In this document: positions 9,385 through 19,500 of the stretch, piece after piece
How positions within the stretch are numbered: position 1 is the stretch's first letter
Layout of the letters: the number at the start of each line of letters is the position of its first letter
Assembly: GCA_002345675.1 (NCBI GenBank)
Contig: DDWL01000037.1
Span: forward strand, 52,830-116,829
Source: Bacteroidales bacterium UBA2287
GTDB lineage: Bacteria > Bacteroidota > Bacteroidia > Bacteroidales > Tenuifilaceae
Reading direction: 5' to 3'
DNA length: 64,000 bases
Notes under the pieces: model-generated
Database searches by the model: none
What the model was told of the DNA's origin: nothing
The model's input: the letters and a program-made list of their open reading frames with translations, nothing else
Made by a program: the position numbers and the translations under genes

Positions 9385-9570
9385 ATGAACATAAAACGAA
9401 TATTTGGCGCTGTACTAACTCTCCTTGGAATTGTTGGGCTTATTTATGCCGCAGTACTTTTTTCGTACACAACAAATAGCATTAGGCCGCCTATAATTTA
9501 TAGCGTGGTTGGCTTAATATTTTTTATTGCTGGCATTGGCCTTATTAGCAAAACTAAGGATGAGGCGTAA
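9385..9570 (+). CDS. Small two-helix membrane protein, unknown function
   Basis: A protein of 61 residues. Residues 5-28 and 38-55 are hydrophobic helices, with a short polar loop NSIRPP between them and a charged SKTKDEA tail. I do not recognise a named family. It lies 69 nt after the reductase, across a simple repeat, and 55 nt before a baeRF-type gene, so it may belong to the operon starting at 8406. Confidence 0.65.
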   Translation: MNIKRIFGAVLTLLGIVGLIYAAVLFSYTTNSIRPPIIYSVVGLIFFIAGIGLISKTKDEA

Positions 9571-9625
9571 CTCGAAAATTAATGTAGAACAGGCAACTCA
9601 AATAATATTACAAAATAATAATGCA

Positions 9626-10780
9626 ATGGAATTACTTACAAAAGAGTTAATTCAAGAACTTCTTCTTGACAATGATGGTCCCTGTTTATCACTTTATATG
9701 CCTACTCATCGAAGCCATCCCGAAAATCAACAGGATCCCATAAGGTTTCAAAGTCTAATTAAGACTCTGAAAAGTTCCTTGGCAAATAAGTATTCGGCAA
9801 GCGAGGTTCAGAAATTTCTCGAGCCATTTGTTTCTCTACATGGCGATACTGGTTTTTGGAACCATACGCTAATGGGATTAGCAGTTTTTAGTGCCTCAGG
9901 ATTGTATAAGGTTGTGGGGCTTCACGAAAAAGTTGACGAGCTGGCCATAGTGGCCGACAGTTTTCATACTAAGCCGCTTCGTCAAATTATGCAAACTGCC
10001 GACCATTACCATGTTGTGGCGATAAGCCTTCGCGATTTTAAACTTTTCGAAGGTACTCGTCATTCGATTGTTGAGGTTGACCTTGGCGCTGAAACGCCAA
10101 CAACTATTACCCAGGCGCTTGGTGGCGAATTAACTGAGAAGCACACTACTGTTGCCTCGTATGGTGGTGTTGGAGCCAATAGTTCAAGTATGCACCATGG
10201 ACACGGTGGTAAAATGGATGAGGTTGACAATGATACTGAAAAATATTTTCGCATTATTGCCGCTTTTATTTACGAAAACTATTCGAAGCCAACAGGCTGT
10301 CCGCTTATACTTGCCGCCCTACCCGAACACCACAGCCTTTTTCATAAGCTCAGCAAAAATTCGTTGTTGCTACCAACCAGCATCGCTGCTAACCCAACGT
10401 CAATTTCGACCGAAAAACTCGTAAGAATGGCTTGGGAAATTATGGAGCCCGATTACCTGAAAAAAATCAACAGTTTGGTCGAAAGGTTTAATCAGGCAAA
10501 AGCAAATGGCAAGGGAAGCGATGATTTAAAGGAGGTTGCTGTTGCAGCTGTTGAAGGAAAAATTGATACGCTGCTTGTTGAAGCCAACCGAATTATTGCT
10601 GTTCGAATAACGAACTTAATTACGGGCAATACGCAAAACAAAGATTTAAGTAATCCAAAAGTTGACGATTTGCTCGACGATATGGGCGAACTTGTAATGA
10701 AAATGGGTGGGCAGGTTATGGTTCTTCCAGCCAGTAGCATGCCATCGCAAACAGGTCTTGCAGCAATTTATCGGTATTAA
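9626..10780 (+). CDS. baeRF-type (archaeo-eukaryotic release factor-like) protein
   Basis: A protein of 384 residues from the ATG at 9626; the longer open frame upstream overlaps the preceding small gene and is unlikely. The start ELLTKELIQELL and then CLSLYMPTHRSHPENQQDPIRF is characteristic of bacterial homologues of archaeo-eukaryotic release factor eRF1 (baeRF group, probably family 3). The middle has a His/Gly-rich segment (HHGHGGKMDEVDND) before the eRF1-like domain 3. The C-terminus carries the conserved GGQVMVLPASSMP-like stretch. These proteins are predicted to act at ribosomes, perhaps in stress-time rescue, but this has not been shown for this family. Family level confident, function inferred. 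Confidence 0.75.
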   Translation: MELLTKELIQELLLDNDGPCLSLYMPTHRSHPENQQDPIRFQSLIKTLKSSLANKYSASEVQKFLEPFVSLHGDTGFWNHTLMGLAVFSASGLYKVVGLHEKVDELAIVADSFHTKPLRQIMQTADHYHVVAISLRDFKLFEGTRHSIVEVDLGAETPTTITQALGGELTEKHTTVASYGGVGANSSSMHHGHGGKMDEVDNDTEKYFRIIAAFIYENYSKPTGCPLILAALPEHHSLFHKLSKNSLLLPTSIAANPTSISTEKLVRMAWEIMEPDYLKKINSLVERFNQAKANGKGSDDLKEVAVAAVEGKIDTLLVEANRIIAVRITNLITGNTQNKDLSNPKVDDLLDDMGELVMKMGGQVMVLPASSMPSQTGLAAIYRY

Positions 10781-10831
10781 ACTTTAGTGGCTTTTTTGCT
10801 TCTTTAAGAAGTCAAAACTTTTACTTTTTTT

Positions 10832-10870
10832 GCCACGGGCTTTTTTGCAATTAGCAGAAAAGCCCGTGGC
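10832..10870. other. Strong hairpin downstream of baeRF gene
   Basis: GCCACGGGCTTTT pairs with AAAAGCCCGTGGC around a 13-nt loop, 52 nt after the stop. A T-run lies before the hairpin on the plus strand, and only an A/T stretch follows it. It may act as a terminator or mRNA end, but it is not a canonical one. Confidence 0.55.
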
Positions 10871-10948
10871 AATTATATTATTATATGGCTGAATAAAATA
10901 GCGTTTTTAATTAAGCCTGCCGTTTACAGGATAGGCAAGGTCTATGGA

Positions 10949-11181
10949 AGGGTAAAGGAATTTAAAGATTGCTTAAAATACACTAATTGATAAATTTTTC
11001 GTATTTGGTTAATTGTCCCGTTAGGGACATTATATCGGTAGAACTTAAGTAAGGAATAAAATACCGTGCCGTTAGGTACGGAATATTCTGTACCTAACGG
11101 CACAGCGAAATAGGTTTATCTTATATCATCTACCCATATTATGTCCCTAACGGGACAACTATTTTTAAATGCGTTTGCTCC
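10949..11181 (+). repeat. MITE-like palindromic element, copy B
   Basis: 233 bp in the same orientation as copy A. The left end is degenerate (AGGGTAAAGGAATTTAAA); the right end TTAAATGCGTTTGCTC is well kept. The GTCCCGTTAGGGAC, central palindrome and GTCCCTAACGGGAC blocks are all intact. Confidence 0.85.
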
Positions 11182-11254
11182 ATTACTCTGAGGCTGCTCA
11201 ATTGAAACAACGTTCGGCGGTCGTCTCGATAACAATCCATGTCTGTCAAGGCTA

Positions 11255-11500
11255 ATGTTAAAATCAATATTATCAATTGTTTTAACCTGCCCCAGCGGGG
11301 CCTTCTGTTTATAGTAAATATTTATCAACGCTTCAAAGCTCCTCTGGAGCTTTTGGTTAAAAATAGTTTTTGTTACTATAAACAGTTAGCTACTCCGTAG
11401 CTAAAATAATACTACTTTTTATCACCAAATTAATGTAGATGTCAGCTAAATGGCTCCATAGTTTGACGGCTATGGATACCCCGATAGCCATCCATTGCCG
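11255..11500 (+). repeat. Dispersed repeat family B, copy 1
   Basis: It contains a CTGCCCCAGCGGGGCC hairpin, AAAGCTCCTCTGGAGCTTT and TTAGCTACTCCGTAGCTAA palindromes and a GACGGCTATGGATA end. The same order of blocks appears inverted at 47255-47570. No coding frame of note. Confidence 0.75.
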
Positions 11501-11540
11501 TCAGGCTAACGAAAAAAGACAGCTATTCTTCAATACAAAG

Positions 11541-11930
11541 TGCCTATTTGCAGAAGCAAATAATAAAACCTTTGGTTCAACAAATATCAAAGCGATATAG
11601 GTTAGAAATCCCAAGCAGATTGCCATGAGCGACGTGCGGTGGGACGGCAATCCCGATAAATATCGGGAGAGCGGCAGCATGAGGGGGAATGCCGAATTGT
11701 TAGCCCCATGTGCAAGGGCGCTTGCGTTCGAGATGGAACGCATGGACAGATAACGCTCAAGTTGATGGACTTTCCCAAAACCATGAATGCAAAGGAAGGG
11801 TCTCTTCTCGCGGCGTTCCATATCGCTTACGTTGCCATGGGGCTTACGATTTGGCAGGGCGGGTGGCAGCGTCGTTTTGCCTTGATTCTTTGGTTTACTT
11901 TCTCATCAAGGAGAAAGTAAAGGAAAATAG
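11541..11930 (+). repeat. Dispersed repeat family C, copy 1
   Basis: It starts TGCCTATTTGCAGAAGCA, contains the GCGACGTGCGGTGGGACGGCAA core and ends TTGCCTTGATTCTTTGG plus the hairpin ACTTTCTCATCAAGGAGAAAGT. The same blocks occur at 57941-58216. Short open frames here are non-coding. Confidence 0.75.
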
Positions 11931-12045
11931 AATGAACACTGGAATTCCTATACCCATTGGGAAAACAAACTTAACCTGACGGCTATGGATAGCCATCGGG
12001 GATCGGGGCTCAGCCGAGCTGGGTTTTTTAGGTGTTGTTTAGTTG

Positions 12046-12360
12046 CTATTTATCTTTCATTTTGCCAATTACTGTATCCAATGCTACTTTTATTTTGTCA
12101 ATAGCACTATTAAGGGCTTTCTCTTTTGTGTTACTTTTGCCTGTGGCTAAAATAGGCTGTATCCCCTCTATCCTTGCCTCAATTTTGCATTGTATATCAT
12201 CTGTGCCAGTTTTTTGTGCATTTTGGTCTGAAAAGTGCACCTCGATGCGACTAATTTTGTCGGAAAAGTGTTTTAACTTACTTTTAATGCTTTCAGATAC
12301 AAACGTTTCTGTGTTTTCTGTACCCTGAATATTTTTGTCGGTGTTAAATTGAATTTTCAT
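12046..12360 (-). CDS. HPF/RaiA-family ribosome-associated protein
   Basis: A protein of 104 residues with the compact beta-alpha-beta-beta-beta-alpha pattern of the HPF/YfiA (S30AE) domain: KIQFNTDKNIQ, VSESIKSKLKHF, RIEVHFSDQN, CKIEARIEG and a long C-terminal helix. It has no C-terminal dimerisation extension, so it is the short form. Proteins of this family bind the 30S decoding centre and inactivate or protect ribosomes under stress. The start codon overlaps the stop of the upstream ATPase gene by 4 bp, so the two are translationally coupled. Short HPF-like proteins are sometimes linked with transporters; the reason here is unknown. Confidence 0.82.
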   Translation of the reverse strand: MKIQFNTDKNIQGTENTETFVSESIKSKLKHFSDKISRIEVHFSDQNAQKTGTDDIQCKIEARIEGIQPILATGKSNTKEKALNSAIDKIKVALDTVIGKMKDK

Positions 12361-15086
12361 TTTTTGGTATGATTAATTGTTAGTTTTTCTCTTCGAAAAT
12401 ACTTGAACACTTCCATCGCCAATATAATGGGTATAGCCAAGACCAATATATATGCCCATTGGTTAAAAGTAATAGGTTCTATTCGCAATATGTTTTGCAT
12501 AAATGGAATTTGCATGCTAAGGATATGAATTCCTTGTGCAGCAATTATTCCAAATACAAGGACTATATTTCTTTTTAAGGGAATTTTAAATGCTGAAACT
12601 CTTTCGGAACGGCAATTAAAAGCATGGAAGTTTTGCATAAAAACCATAAGCAACAGAATAAGGTCGCGAGCGTGTCTTTCGCCCATTTGGGTGTATGTGT
12701 TTAAATAATACCACAGCCCAAAAACTATTAAGCCCATGGTCGCACCCGATACAATGGTTTGATTGATCATAAGGGGGTTGAATATTTTTTCGGTAGGCTT
12801 GCGTGGAGGCCTTCTCATAGCACCCGGCTCGCCACCTTCGAAAGCAAGGGCAACGTCCTGTATGCCATTGGTAACTAAATTCAGCCACAATAGCTGTACG
12901 GCAAGTAAGGGCAGTGGTAGACCGGCAATGATAGATGCCAGAAATAGGATAATTTCAGCCGCACCTGTTGAAATTAATAGGTAAATTACTTTACGCACAT
13001 TATCGTAAGCAAAGCGTCCCTCTTCAACTCCTGCCACAATTGACGAGAAGTTGTCGTCCACCACAATCATCGAGCCCACTTCTTTAGCTACATCGGTACC
13101 CGAGCCCATTGCCACACCAATATTGGCGCGTTTAAGTGCAGGGGCATCGTTTACGCCATCGCCGGTAACAGCAACAAACTCTCCTCCGCGAATCAAAACA
13201 TCTACTATTTCCAACTTTTGGGTGGGCGAAACTCTTGCAAATACACTTGTTGATGCAACTAACTGTTGATAGGCAGGGCTGTCGTAAGTTCCTGTTTCGA
13301 CGAGCATTTGTCCGGTTGCCACTATGGTGCTTTCATCGGCTATGCCCAATTCACGTGCAATGGCTCCAGCTGTTTCGGGGTGGTCGCCGGTTATCATAAT
13401 TACCTTTATTCCGGCACTCTTGCACTGTTCAACCGAACTTTTTGCCTCTGGTCTTAACGGGTCAATAAAGCCTACAAGTCCGTAAAATGTGAGCGCAGGA
13501 ATATCTTCATTCTCATAAATTTCCTTTTTTTGATATTCTTTGTATTCGCCACTGGCAAATGCCAATACTCGATATCCATTTTTGGCTAAAGCTTCCGCAT
13601 CGGCAAGTATTTTGTCTTTATCAATATCTTTATTTACGCTATTCACGGACATGGTGGTGCAAAATTCAAGTATAGTCTCAGCAGCACCTTTCGCTCCAAT
13701 GAAAACTGCGTCATTTAAATTATAGAATGATGCAGAGAATTTTCGCTCCGACTCGTAAGGAATTTTCCCAATCGGTTTATCCTCTGTCAGCCATTTTGCC
13801 GGGTTCACCCCAAGTTTGTAACTCATACCCAGCAGCGCAACATCCATTGCATCGCCGTGGTACGCCCATTTTTCATTTTCTTTGGTTAATGAGCCCTCGT
13901 TGGCAAATACTGCTATACGGGCAATTTTTGCAATATCATCATTCTCTGAAATCTCAATTGATTTTCCTTGTGAATCAACAACTTTGCCTTCGCCATTATA
14001 GCCTTGTCCTTCAATAGCATAGCGACTATTGTTGGGTAGCATTATAATCTTTGCCGTTTGCTCGTTAACGGTAAGTGTTCCGGTTTTGTCGCTGGCAATT
14101 ACGGTGCAACTGCCCAAACTCTCAACCGATGTTAGCTTGCGGACAATTACATTTCGCTTTGCCATTCGTTTGGTAGCAATAGACAATGCCACGGTTAATG
14201 CTACCGGCAAGCCTTCGGGAATTGCAGAAACCGCTAGTGCTACAACAAAAAAGAAGATCGCAGTAAAATCCATTCCCTGCAACCGGAGTATAACTGCCAA
14301 TATAATACTAAGGGCAATAATAAAAATACTAATTTGCCTTATGAATTTTTCCATACGTTGCACCAGTGGCGGTTTTGCAGAAGCCGACTCGGCTACATCT
14401 TGTGATATTTTACCCACTTGTGTATAGATACCTGTGCAAACTACCACCCCCACGCCCCGTCCTTGCATTACCGTAGCGCCGGCAAAAGCCATGTTGGTTC
14501 TTTCGGCAACGCCAAGGTCTTTCTGCAATACTGCAGTTTGTTTTTTTGCCGCCATGGATTCGCCTGTAAGAAAGCTCTCGTCAATTTCCAAACCCGATAC
14601 TTCAAGCAAGCGAATATCTGCCGGCACTTTCATGCCCGATTCAAGCAGTACTATATCGCCCGGTATAAGTACTTCGGAGGGTACTTCTGTTTCTTTGCCT
14701 TCCCTTCTTACCCGTGCTTTTATTTTCATTAACTTCTGTAAGCTGTCGGCACTTCTTTCGGCATTAAATTCTTGATAGGTTCCCAAGGCACTGTTGATGA
14801 AAATAACCAGAAAAATAAAAATTGCATCTTTCCCTTCGCCTATGGCTACCGATGCAGCAGCAGCAGCAACAAGAATAAAAATCAAGGGATTCAATACCTG
14901 ATGGAGGATTATTTGCCAGAGGGAAACTTTTTTGCCCTCGGGCAATTTATTTTCACCGTAAAACTCCAGCCTCTTCTTAACTTCTTCCTGATTTAATCCT
15001 TTTTCAGATGTTTTTAACTCGCTGAAAATTTCTTCTTCTCTAAATGCCTGCCAATGCTCTTGGGCTATTGTGTTTTGGTGTTTCAT
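12357..15086 (-). CDS. P-type cation-transporting ATPase (PacL/SERCA-like, P2 type)
   Basis: A protein of 909 residues, normal family length. Visible motifs: N-terminal cation ATPase domain, TGES (174-177) actuator loop, PEGLP (290-294) in M4, phosphorylated Asp333 in DKTGTLT, and TGDGVNDAPALK in the P domain. The M4 glutamate matches the calcium ligand of SERCA-type pumps. The M6 motif reads NLVTNGIQD, so the usual aspartate of the DG pair is Asn; ion specificity (Ca, Na or Mg) is therefore uncertain. Inner membrane. It is the first gene of a two-gene operon with the HPF-like protein and is flanked on both sides by dispersed repeats. By eye its codon use differs from neighbours (fewer TCG/CGA codons), hinting at a different origin. 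Confidence 0.93.
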   Translation of the reverse strand: MKHQNTIAQEHWQAFREEEIFSELKTSEKGLNQEEVKKRLEFYGENKLPEGKKVSLWQIILHQVLNPLIFILVAAAAASVAIGEGKDAIFIFLVIFINSALGTYQEFNAERSADSLQKLMKIKARVRREGKETEVPSEVLIPGDIVLLESGMKVPADIRLLEVSGLEIDESFLTGESMAAKKQTAVLQKDLGVAERTNMAFAGATVMQGRGVGVVVCTGIYTQVGKISQDVAESASAKPPLVQRMEKFIRQISIFIIALSIILAVILRLQGMDFTAIFFFVVALAVSAIPEGLPVALTVALSIATKRMAKRNVIVRKLTSVESLGSCTVIASDKTGTLTVNEQTAKIIMLPNNSRYAIEGQGYNGEGKVVDSQGKSIEISENDDIAKIARIAVFANEGSLTKENEKWAYHGDAMDVALLGMSYKLGVNPAKWLTEDKPIGKIPYESERKFSASFYNLNDAVFIGAKGAAETILEFCTTMSVNSVNKDIDKDKILADAEALAKNGYRVLAFASGEYKEYQKKEIYENEDIPALTFYGLVGFIDPLRPEAKSSVEQCKSAGIKVIMITGDHPETAGAIARELGIADESTIVATGQMLVETGTYDSPAYQQLVASTSVFARVSPTQKLEIVDVLIRGGEFVAVTGDGVNDAPALKRANIGVAMGSGTDVAKEVGSMIVVDDNFSSIVAGVEEGRFAYDNVRKVIYLLISTGAAEIILFLASIIAGLPLPLLAVQLLWLNLVTNGIQDVALAFEGGEPGAMRRPPRKPTEKIFNPLMINQTIVSGATMGLIVFGLWYYLNTYTQMGERHARDLILLLMVFMQNFHAFNCRSERVSAFKIPLKRNIVLVFGIIAAQGIHILSMQIPFMQNILRIEPITFNQWAYILVLAIPIILAMEVFKYFRREKLTINHTKK

Positions 15087-15185
15087 GTTATTACATTTTT
15101 TATTTCAATGTCAAGTCGTTGCTGTTTTTCTTAGCATGAACGTTAATGGCTGGGGGTTAGTAAAGTGCAGGAGTTTAGCTAAACT

Positions 15186-15260
15186 GAACTCGCAAAGGAC
15201 GCTCGGTTGCCTTCCCTGCCTGACTGCCGTCAAGGCAGGCAGGGGCGAGCTCCCTTCGGT
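15186..15260. repeat. Dispersed repeat family D fragment with hairpin
   Basis: CTCGCAAAGGACGCTCGGTTGC is shared (with mismatches) with 61584-61606 and 30042-30060. It is followed by a hairpin CCCTGCCTG / CAGGCAGGG at 15214-15245. Confidence 0.55.
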
Positions 15261-15360
15261 CGGTTGAAACGATTCATTGTCCCACGCTACGAAAAAGCGG
15301 TAATATTTTCTAATTCGCAGTAAACCAGTGTTTTATTAATCCCTTGTTTTGCACTAGCAT

Positions 15361-16500
15361 TTATAATTTTACGAAATCACGAAAATTTTCTTTATTAATC
15401 AAAAATGTTTCCGCATTATATGTTTCTATGAATTTTTGAGGAAAAATTGATTTTTTGCTGTTCCACTTGAATTCAAATCCAAATATCTGACCATTACTTT
15501 CTTCAACAAAATCAATTTCTTGCTGTTGCTTAGTTCTCCAGAAATACATTTTTGAAAATGTGTCTTTATAGTGATTTTGTTTTTTTCTTTCTGAAACCAA
15601 AAAATTTTCCCAAAGAGCGCCTTTATCTACTCTTAATTCAAGTGGGTTGAAATTGCCAATAATCATATTCCTTATTCCATTGTCATAAAAGTATATTTTT
15701 CGATTTTGTTTAATTTCGTTTCTCAGGTTTCTACTAAAACTGTTTAGTTTGAAAACAATATAACCTTTTTCTAAAATCTCAATATATTTTTGAACAGTAA
15801 CCTTATTGATCCCAACAATCTGGGATAGTTCATTGTAATTGACTTCACTACCCATTTGAAGTGCAAGAGCCTGCAAAAGCTTTTCAAGAACTTCTGGTTT
15901 TCTAATATCTGAAAACGCTAAAATATCTCTATACAAATAGCTATTCACAAGGCTATTCAACGTTTCTCTTTCTTTTCCTTGGTTGTTAATTACTTCAGGA
16001 TAGAAACCATATAGCAAACGGTTCTCTAACTGTTGTTCAGATTTTATAAAACCAATTTTATTTTCATATTCTTCCCACGAGATAGGAAACAATTCATACT
16101 CCCATTTCCTGCCCGTTAAAGGTTCGTTCAATGCATTCCCAAGGTCAAATGACGATGAGCCGCTTACAAATAGCTGAACGTCTTTGAATTGGTCAGTTAT
16201 TATTTTAAGGGTAAGTCCTATCCCCGATATTCTTTGGGCTTCGTCTATAAAAACAATTTTATTGTCTGATAATATTGTCCTTATTTGTTCAGTATTTGGA
16301 TTTGTTAACATAGACCTAATTGTAGGGTCATCTGCATCTAGGAACAAAAAATCAATGCCTTTTAAGATGCTTCTAATCAGCGTTGTTTTCCCTACTTGTC
16401 TAGCACCCACTAAGACAATTGCTTTACCACCGCCAATCTTTTCTCTTATTCTATTCTCTAATATTCTTGGGAACATTGTATTTTTCTTACAAAGATGCAT
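15361..16500 (-). CDS. AAA_14 / DUF4143 ATPase
   Basis: A protein of 379 residues; Met9 (16476) is an equally good start, since family members usually begin just before the R-x-L-x-x-x-I segment. It has Walker A GARQVGKTT, Walker B KIVFIDEAQ and the sensor-like FVSGSSSFDL in the AAA_14 domain. The DUF4143 part follows, with SYLYRDIL, a winged-helix-like VNYNELSQIVGINKVTVQKYI and a C-terminal nuclease-like fold (QQEIDFVEE ... GFEFKW). These cytoplasmic proteins are widespread, horizontally mobile and of unknown function, and are sometimes proposed as toxin- or defence-related. It is monocistronic, lower in GC than its neighbours and close to repeats, consistent with recent transfer. Confidence 0.9.
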   Translation of the reverse strand: MHLCKKNTMFPRILENRIREKIGGGKAIVLVGARQVGKTTLIRSILKGIDFLFLDADDPTIRSMLTNPNTEQIRTILSDNKIVFIDEAQRISGIGLTLKIITDQFKDVQLFVSGSSSFDLGNALNEPLTGRKWEYELFPISWEEYENKIGFIKSEQQLENRLLYGFYPEVINNQGKERETLNSLVNSYLYRDILAFSDIRKPEVLEKLLQALALQMGSEVNYNELSQIVGINKVTVQKYIEILEKGYIVFKLNSFSRNLRNEIKQNRKIYFYDNGIRNMIIGNFNPLELRVDKGALWENFLVSERKKQNHYKDTFSKMYFWRTKQQQEIDFVEESNGQIFGFEFKWNSKKSIFPQKFIETYNAETFLINKENFRDFVKL

Positions 16501-16562
16501 TATAAAAACGTAATAACCAAAAATACTAACTAAAAGTCATTACGATATCCGTTTGTCTTAGT

Positions 16563-19500
16563 TTATGCTTGTTGCAAACTCCTATATATCCACACCTCTA
16601 CCGCATGCTCCTGCTGGTCGTTTACTAAGTTAATAAAGTCATCGTGGCTATCTGCGCCATCAAGGGTTATAGTTTGCTTTTTGCCGTCTTCTGGCAGTTG
16701 AATTACTGTAATTTGATACCTCGTTTCTCGAAAACGATAAAAGATTTTAAACGTATCCCACGACGATGGAACGCAGGGTTTAATATGCAGCTTTTCTACC
16801 TCGAGTCGTAATCCGAGTATCGATTCCACAATAAGGCGATACATCCACCCCGACGAACCCGTGTACCAAGTCCACCCACCTCGGCCAATATGTGGCGAAA
16901 GGGCGTACACATCGGCAGCCATTACATATGGTTCAACTTTATACCTTTCAACTTCTTCCTCTGTTGTGGCGTGATTTATTGGGTTTATCATCGATAAAAT
17001 TTCGTAGGCTTTTTCGCTGTCGCCCAGTTTTGCGAATGCCATGGCTAACCAAATTGCCGCATGCGTGTACTGTCCTCCATTTTCCCTCACTCCCGGAACG
17101 TATCCTTTTATGTATCCAGGATTTAAATCCGATTTGTCGAAAGGAGGGTCGAGAAGCTGAACCAACGAATTGTCGCGTCGTACTAACCTTTTGTTAGCCG
17201 ACTCCATGGCTGTTGCCGACCGTTCAGGCTTGCCGGCTCCCGAGAGTACCGACCAACTTTGGGAAATGGAATCGATTTGGCACTCTTCGTTACTTGCCGA
17301 CCCCAGTGGCGTTCCGTTGTCGAAGTATGCACGGCGGTACCATTCGCCGTCCCAAGCATTTTTTTCAATATTCTGTTGAATTTCGTTGCCTGCATTTCTG
17401 CACATATCGGCAAATTCATTGTCGCCGCGAGCCTTTGCAACTTCAATAAACTGGTTTAGCACTTCGAAAAGGAAGAACCCAAGCCAAACACTTTCGCCTT
17501 TACCCTCGTTGCCAACCATGTTCATGCCATCGTTCCAGTCGCAGGTGCCAATCAATGGCAACCCGTGGTTGCCAAACTTTAACCCATATTGAACAGCAAG
17601 TTTACAGTGCTCGTAAAGGGTGCTTGTCTCTTCGCTTCGGTTTGGTAAATCGTAGTACGAATCGTCCTCGGGGTTTACTGGGCGACCTTCAATAAAACGA
17701 ATCGATTCATCTAATACGCCTGTGTCTCCTGTGGTAAGTACATATCGACAAGTTGCTAAGGGCAACCAAAGGTAGTCGTCGGAGCAATGCGTTCGAACGC
17801 CACGCCCAACAGGTGGATGCCACCAATGCTGCACGTCTCCTTCGGGAAATTGTCGGCTTGCAAACAAGAGTAAATGCTCGCGCAGAATATTTGGCTTGGC
17901 AAAAGTTAAAGCCATTGCATCTTGCAACTGGTCGCGAAAGCCAAAAGCTCCACCCGATTGGTAGTATCCGCTACGTGCCCAAACACGACAAGCCAAGGTT
18001 TGGTAAAGTAGCCAGCCATTTGCCAAAATATTTAACGACTTGTCGGGTGTTTCAAACTGCACAGTTCCTAACGTTTGACTCCAATGATGCCAAACGGCTT
18101 CAAGTGCAGTGTATGCCTGTGCAGGGCCATGAAAGCGACGAATGGTGCTGTTTGCATCCTCCTTATTTGTTCCTGAACCAAGTTTGAATATTACTTCGCG
18201 CACCTGCCCTGGAGCAATGTCGAAGGGAACCTGAATTGCAGCGCAAGGATCGAGAGCTAAGCCATTTTTCCCCAGTAAACGGGCATGCGACATTGCTGCT
18301 GGATTTTTCAGAGTGCCGTTTCGCCCTAAAAATTCCTTACGATCGCAGGTAATGTAGCATGTTGCGTCGTCGGTTTGAAGAAACGCTACACGTGAAGCGA
18401 ACTCGGGATTGTATGGGTTTGTTGCGTAAACAATGCTGTTATTAGAATCGATACTTGTGTTAACATGCATTGCATTTTTGTGGCGCATATCGCCAAGTAC
18501 CCATTCTACATAACTTGTAGCCGACAGTTTGCAATGGCGTTCCGATTGATTTGTCACCTTTAGCACCGAAAACTTTATCGACGCATCGGTGGCAACATAA
18601 ATCCAAAGTTCACTTAAAATGCCCCCTTCGTTGTGCTCAAATACGGTATACCCAAAGCCATGACGGCAAAGGTATAGCTCCGATTCGCAGTCGGTAAGCG
18701 GTGTGGGCGACCAAAAATGACCTGTCTCCTCATCGCGAATATACATGGCTTCTCCGCTCGAATCGGTTACTGGGTCGTTATGCCAAGGCGTGAGACGGTA
18801 TTCATGGGCGTTTTCGGACCAAGTGTATGCAAGTCCTTTTTCCGAAATTACTGTTCCAAAGCCACTGTTTGCCAATACATTTACCCAAGGTGCTGGTGTT
18901 ACCCTTTCCTTCGATGTTGTAATAACGTACTCTCGTCCGTCGGGGGTAAAGCCACCAAGACCATTATAAAAAATTAAATCCTGACGAGGCAATACAACTT
19001 CGGGTTCCGAATTGGGCTTGTATGTGCGGGTAGGTTTAAAATATTGCTTGGGCAGCTCTTTGTACTTGCTGTTGTTTACTTGGTCGGCTAAAGTTCCGCG
19101 CGTGTCGTTAATAATAACTCGGGCAACAGTTTGAAAAAGAATTCGGTCTTCGTTCGAAATCTGGTCGGCCGAGCGAACAAAAATACCACCGGGACTGTCA
19201 ATAATATTTGGCCCCACTCCAGCAGCAATTAAACCAATTATCTGATCCTGTAGCAATTGTCGATACCCAGCGTGATCTTCGTTCCAAATTACTAGATCCA
19301 CTGCTAACCCTTTCAACCGCCAGTATGCATGCGCTTGAACCATTTGGCGTACAATGTGAATATTGGCGGGATCCTCAATTTGTACTAACACAATTGGCAA
19401 ATCGCCCGAAATGGCGTACCCCCATAACCCGTATTGTCCTCGTCGGTTTTTTATAAGAATTGCAGGTTCGGCTCGTAGCGTGGAATTGGCAAAAATAATG

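Noticed and set aside
11501..11979. Several overlapping short open frames in both directions
   Set aside because: They lie in repeat family C; the same DNA at 57941-58216 does not keep any of the frames.
12763..14996. Plus-strand open frames over the P-type ATPase
   Set aside because: The minus-strand frame has all P-type motifs in order; the plus frames have none.
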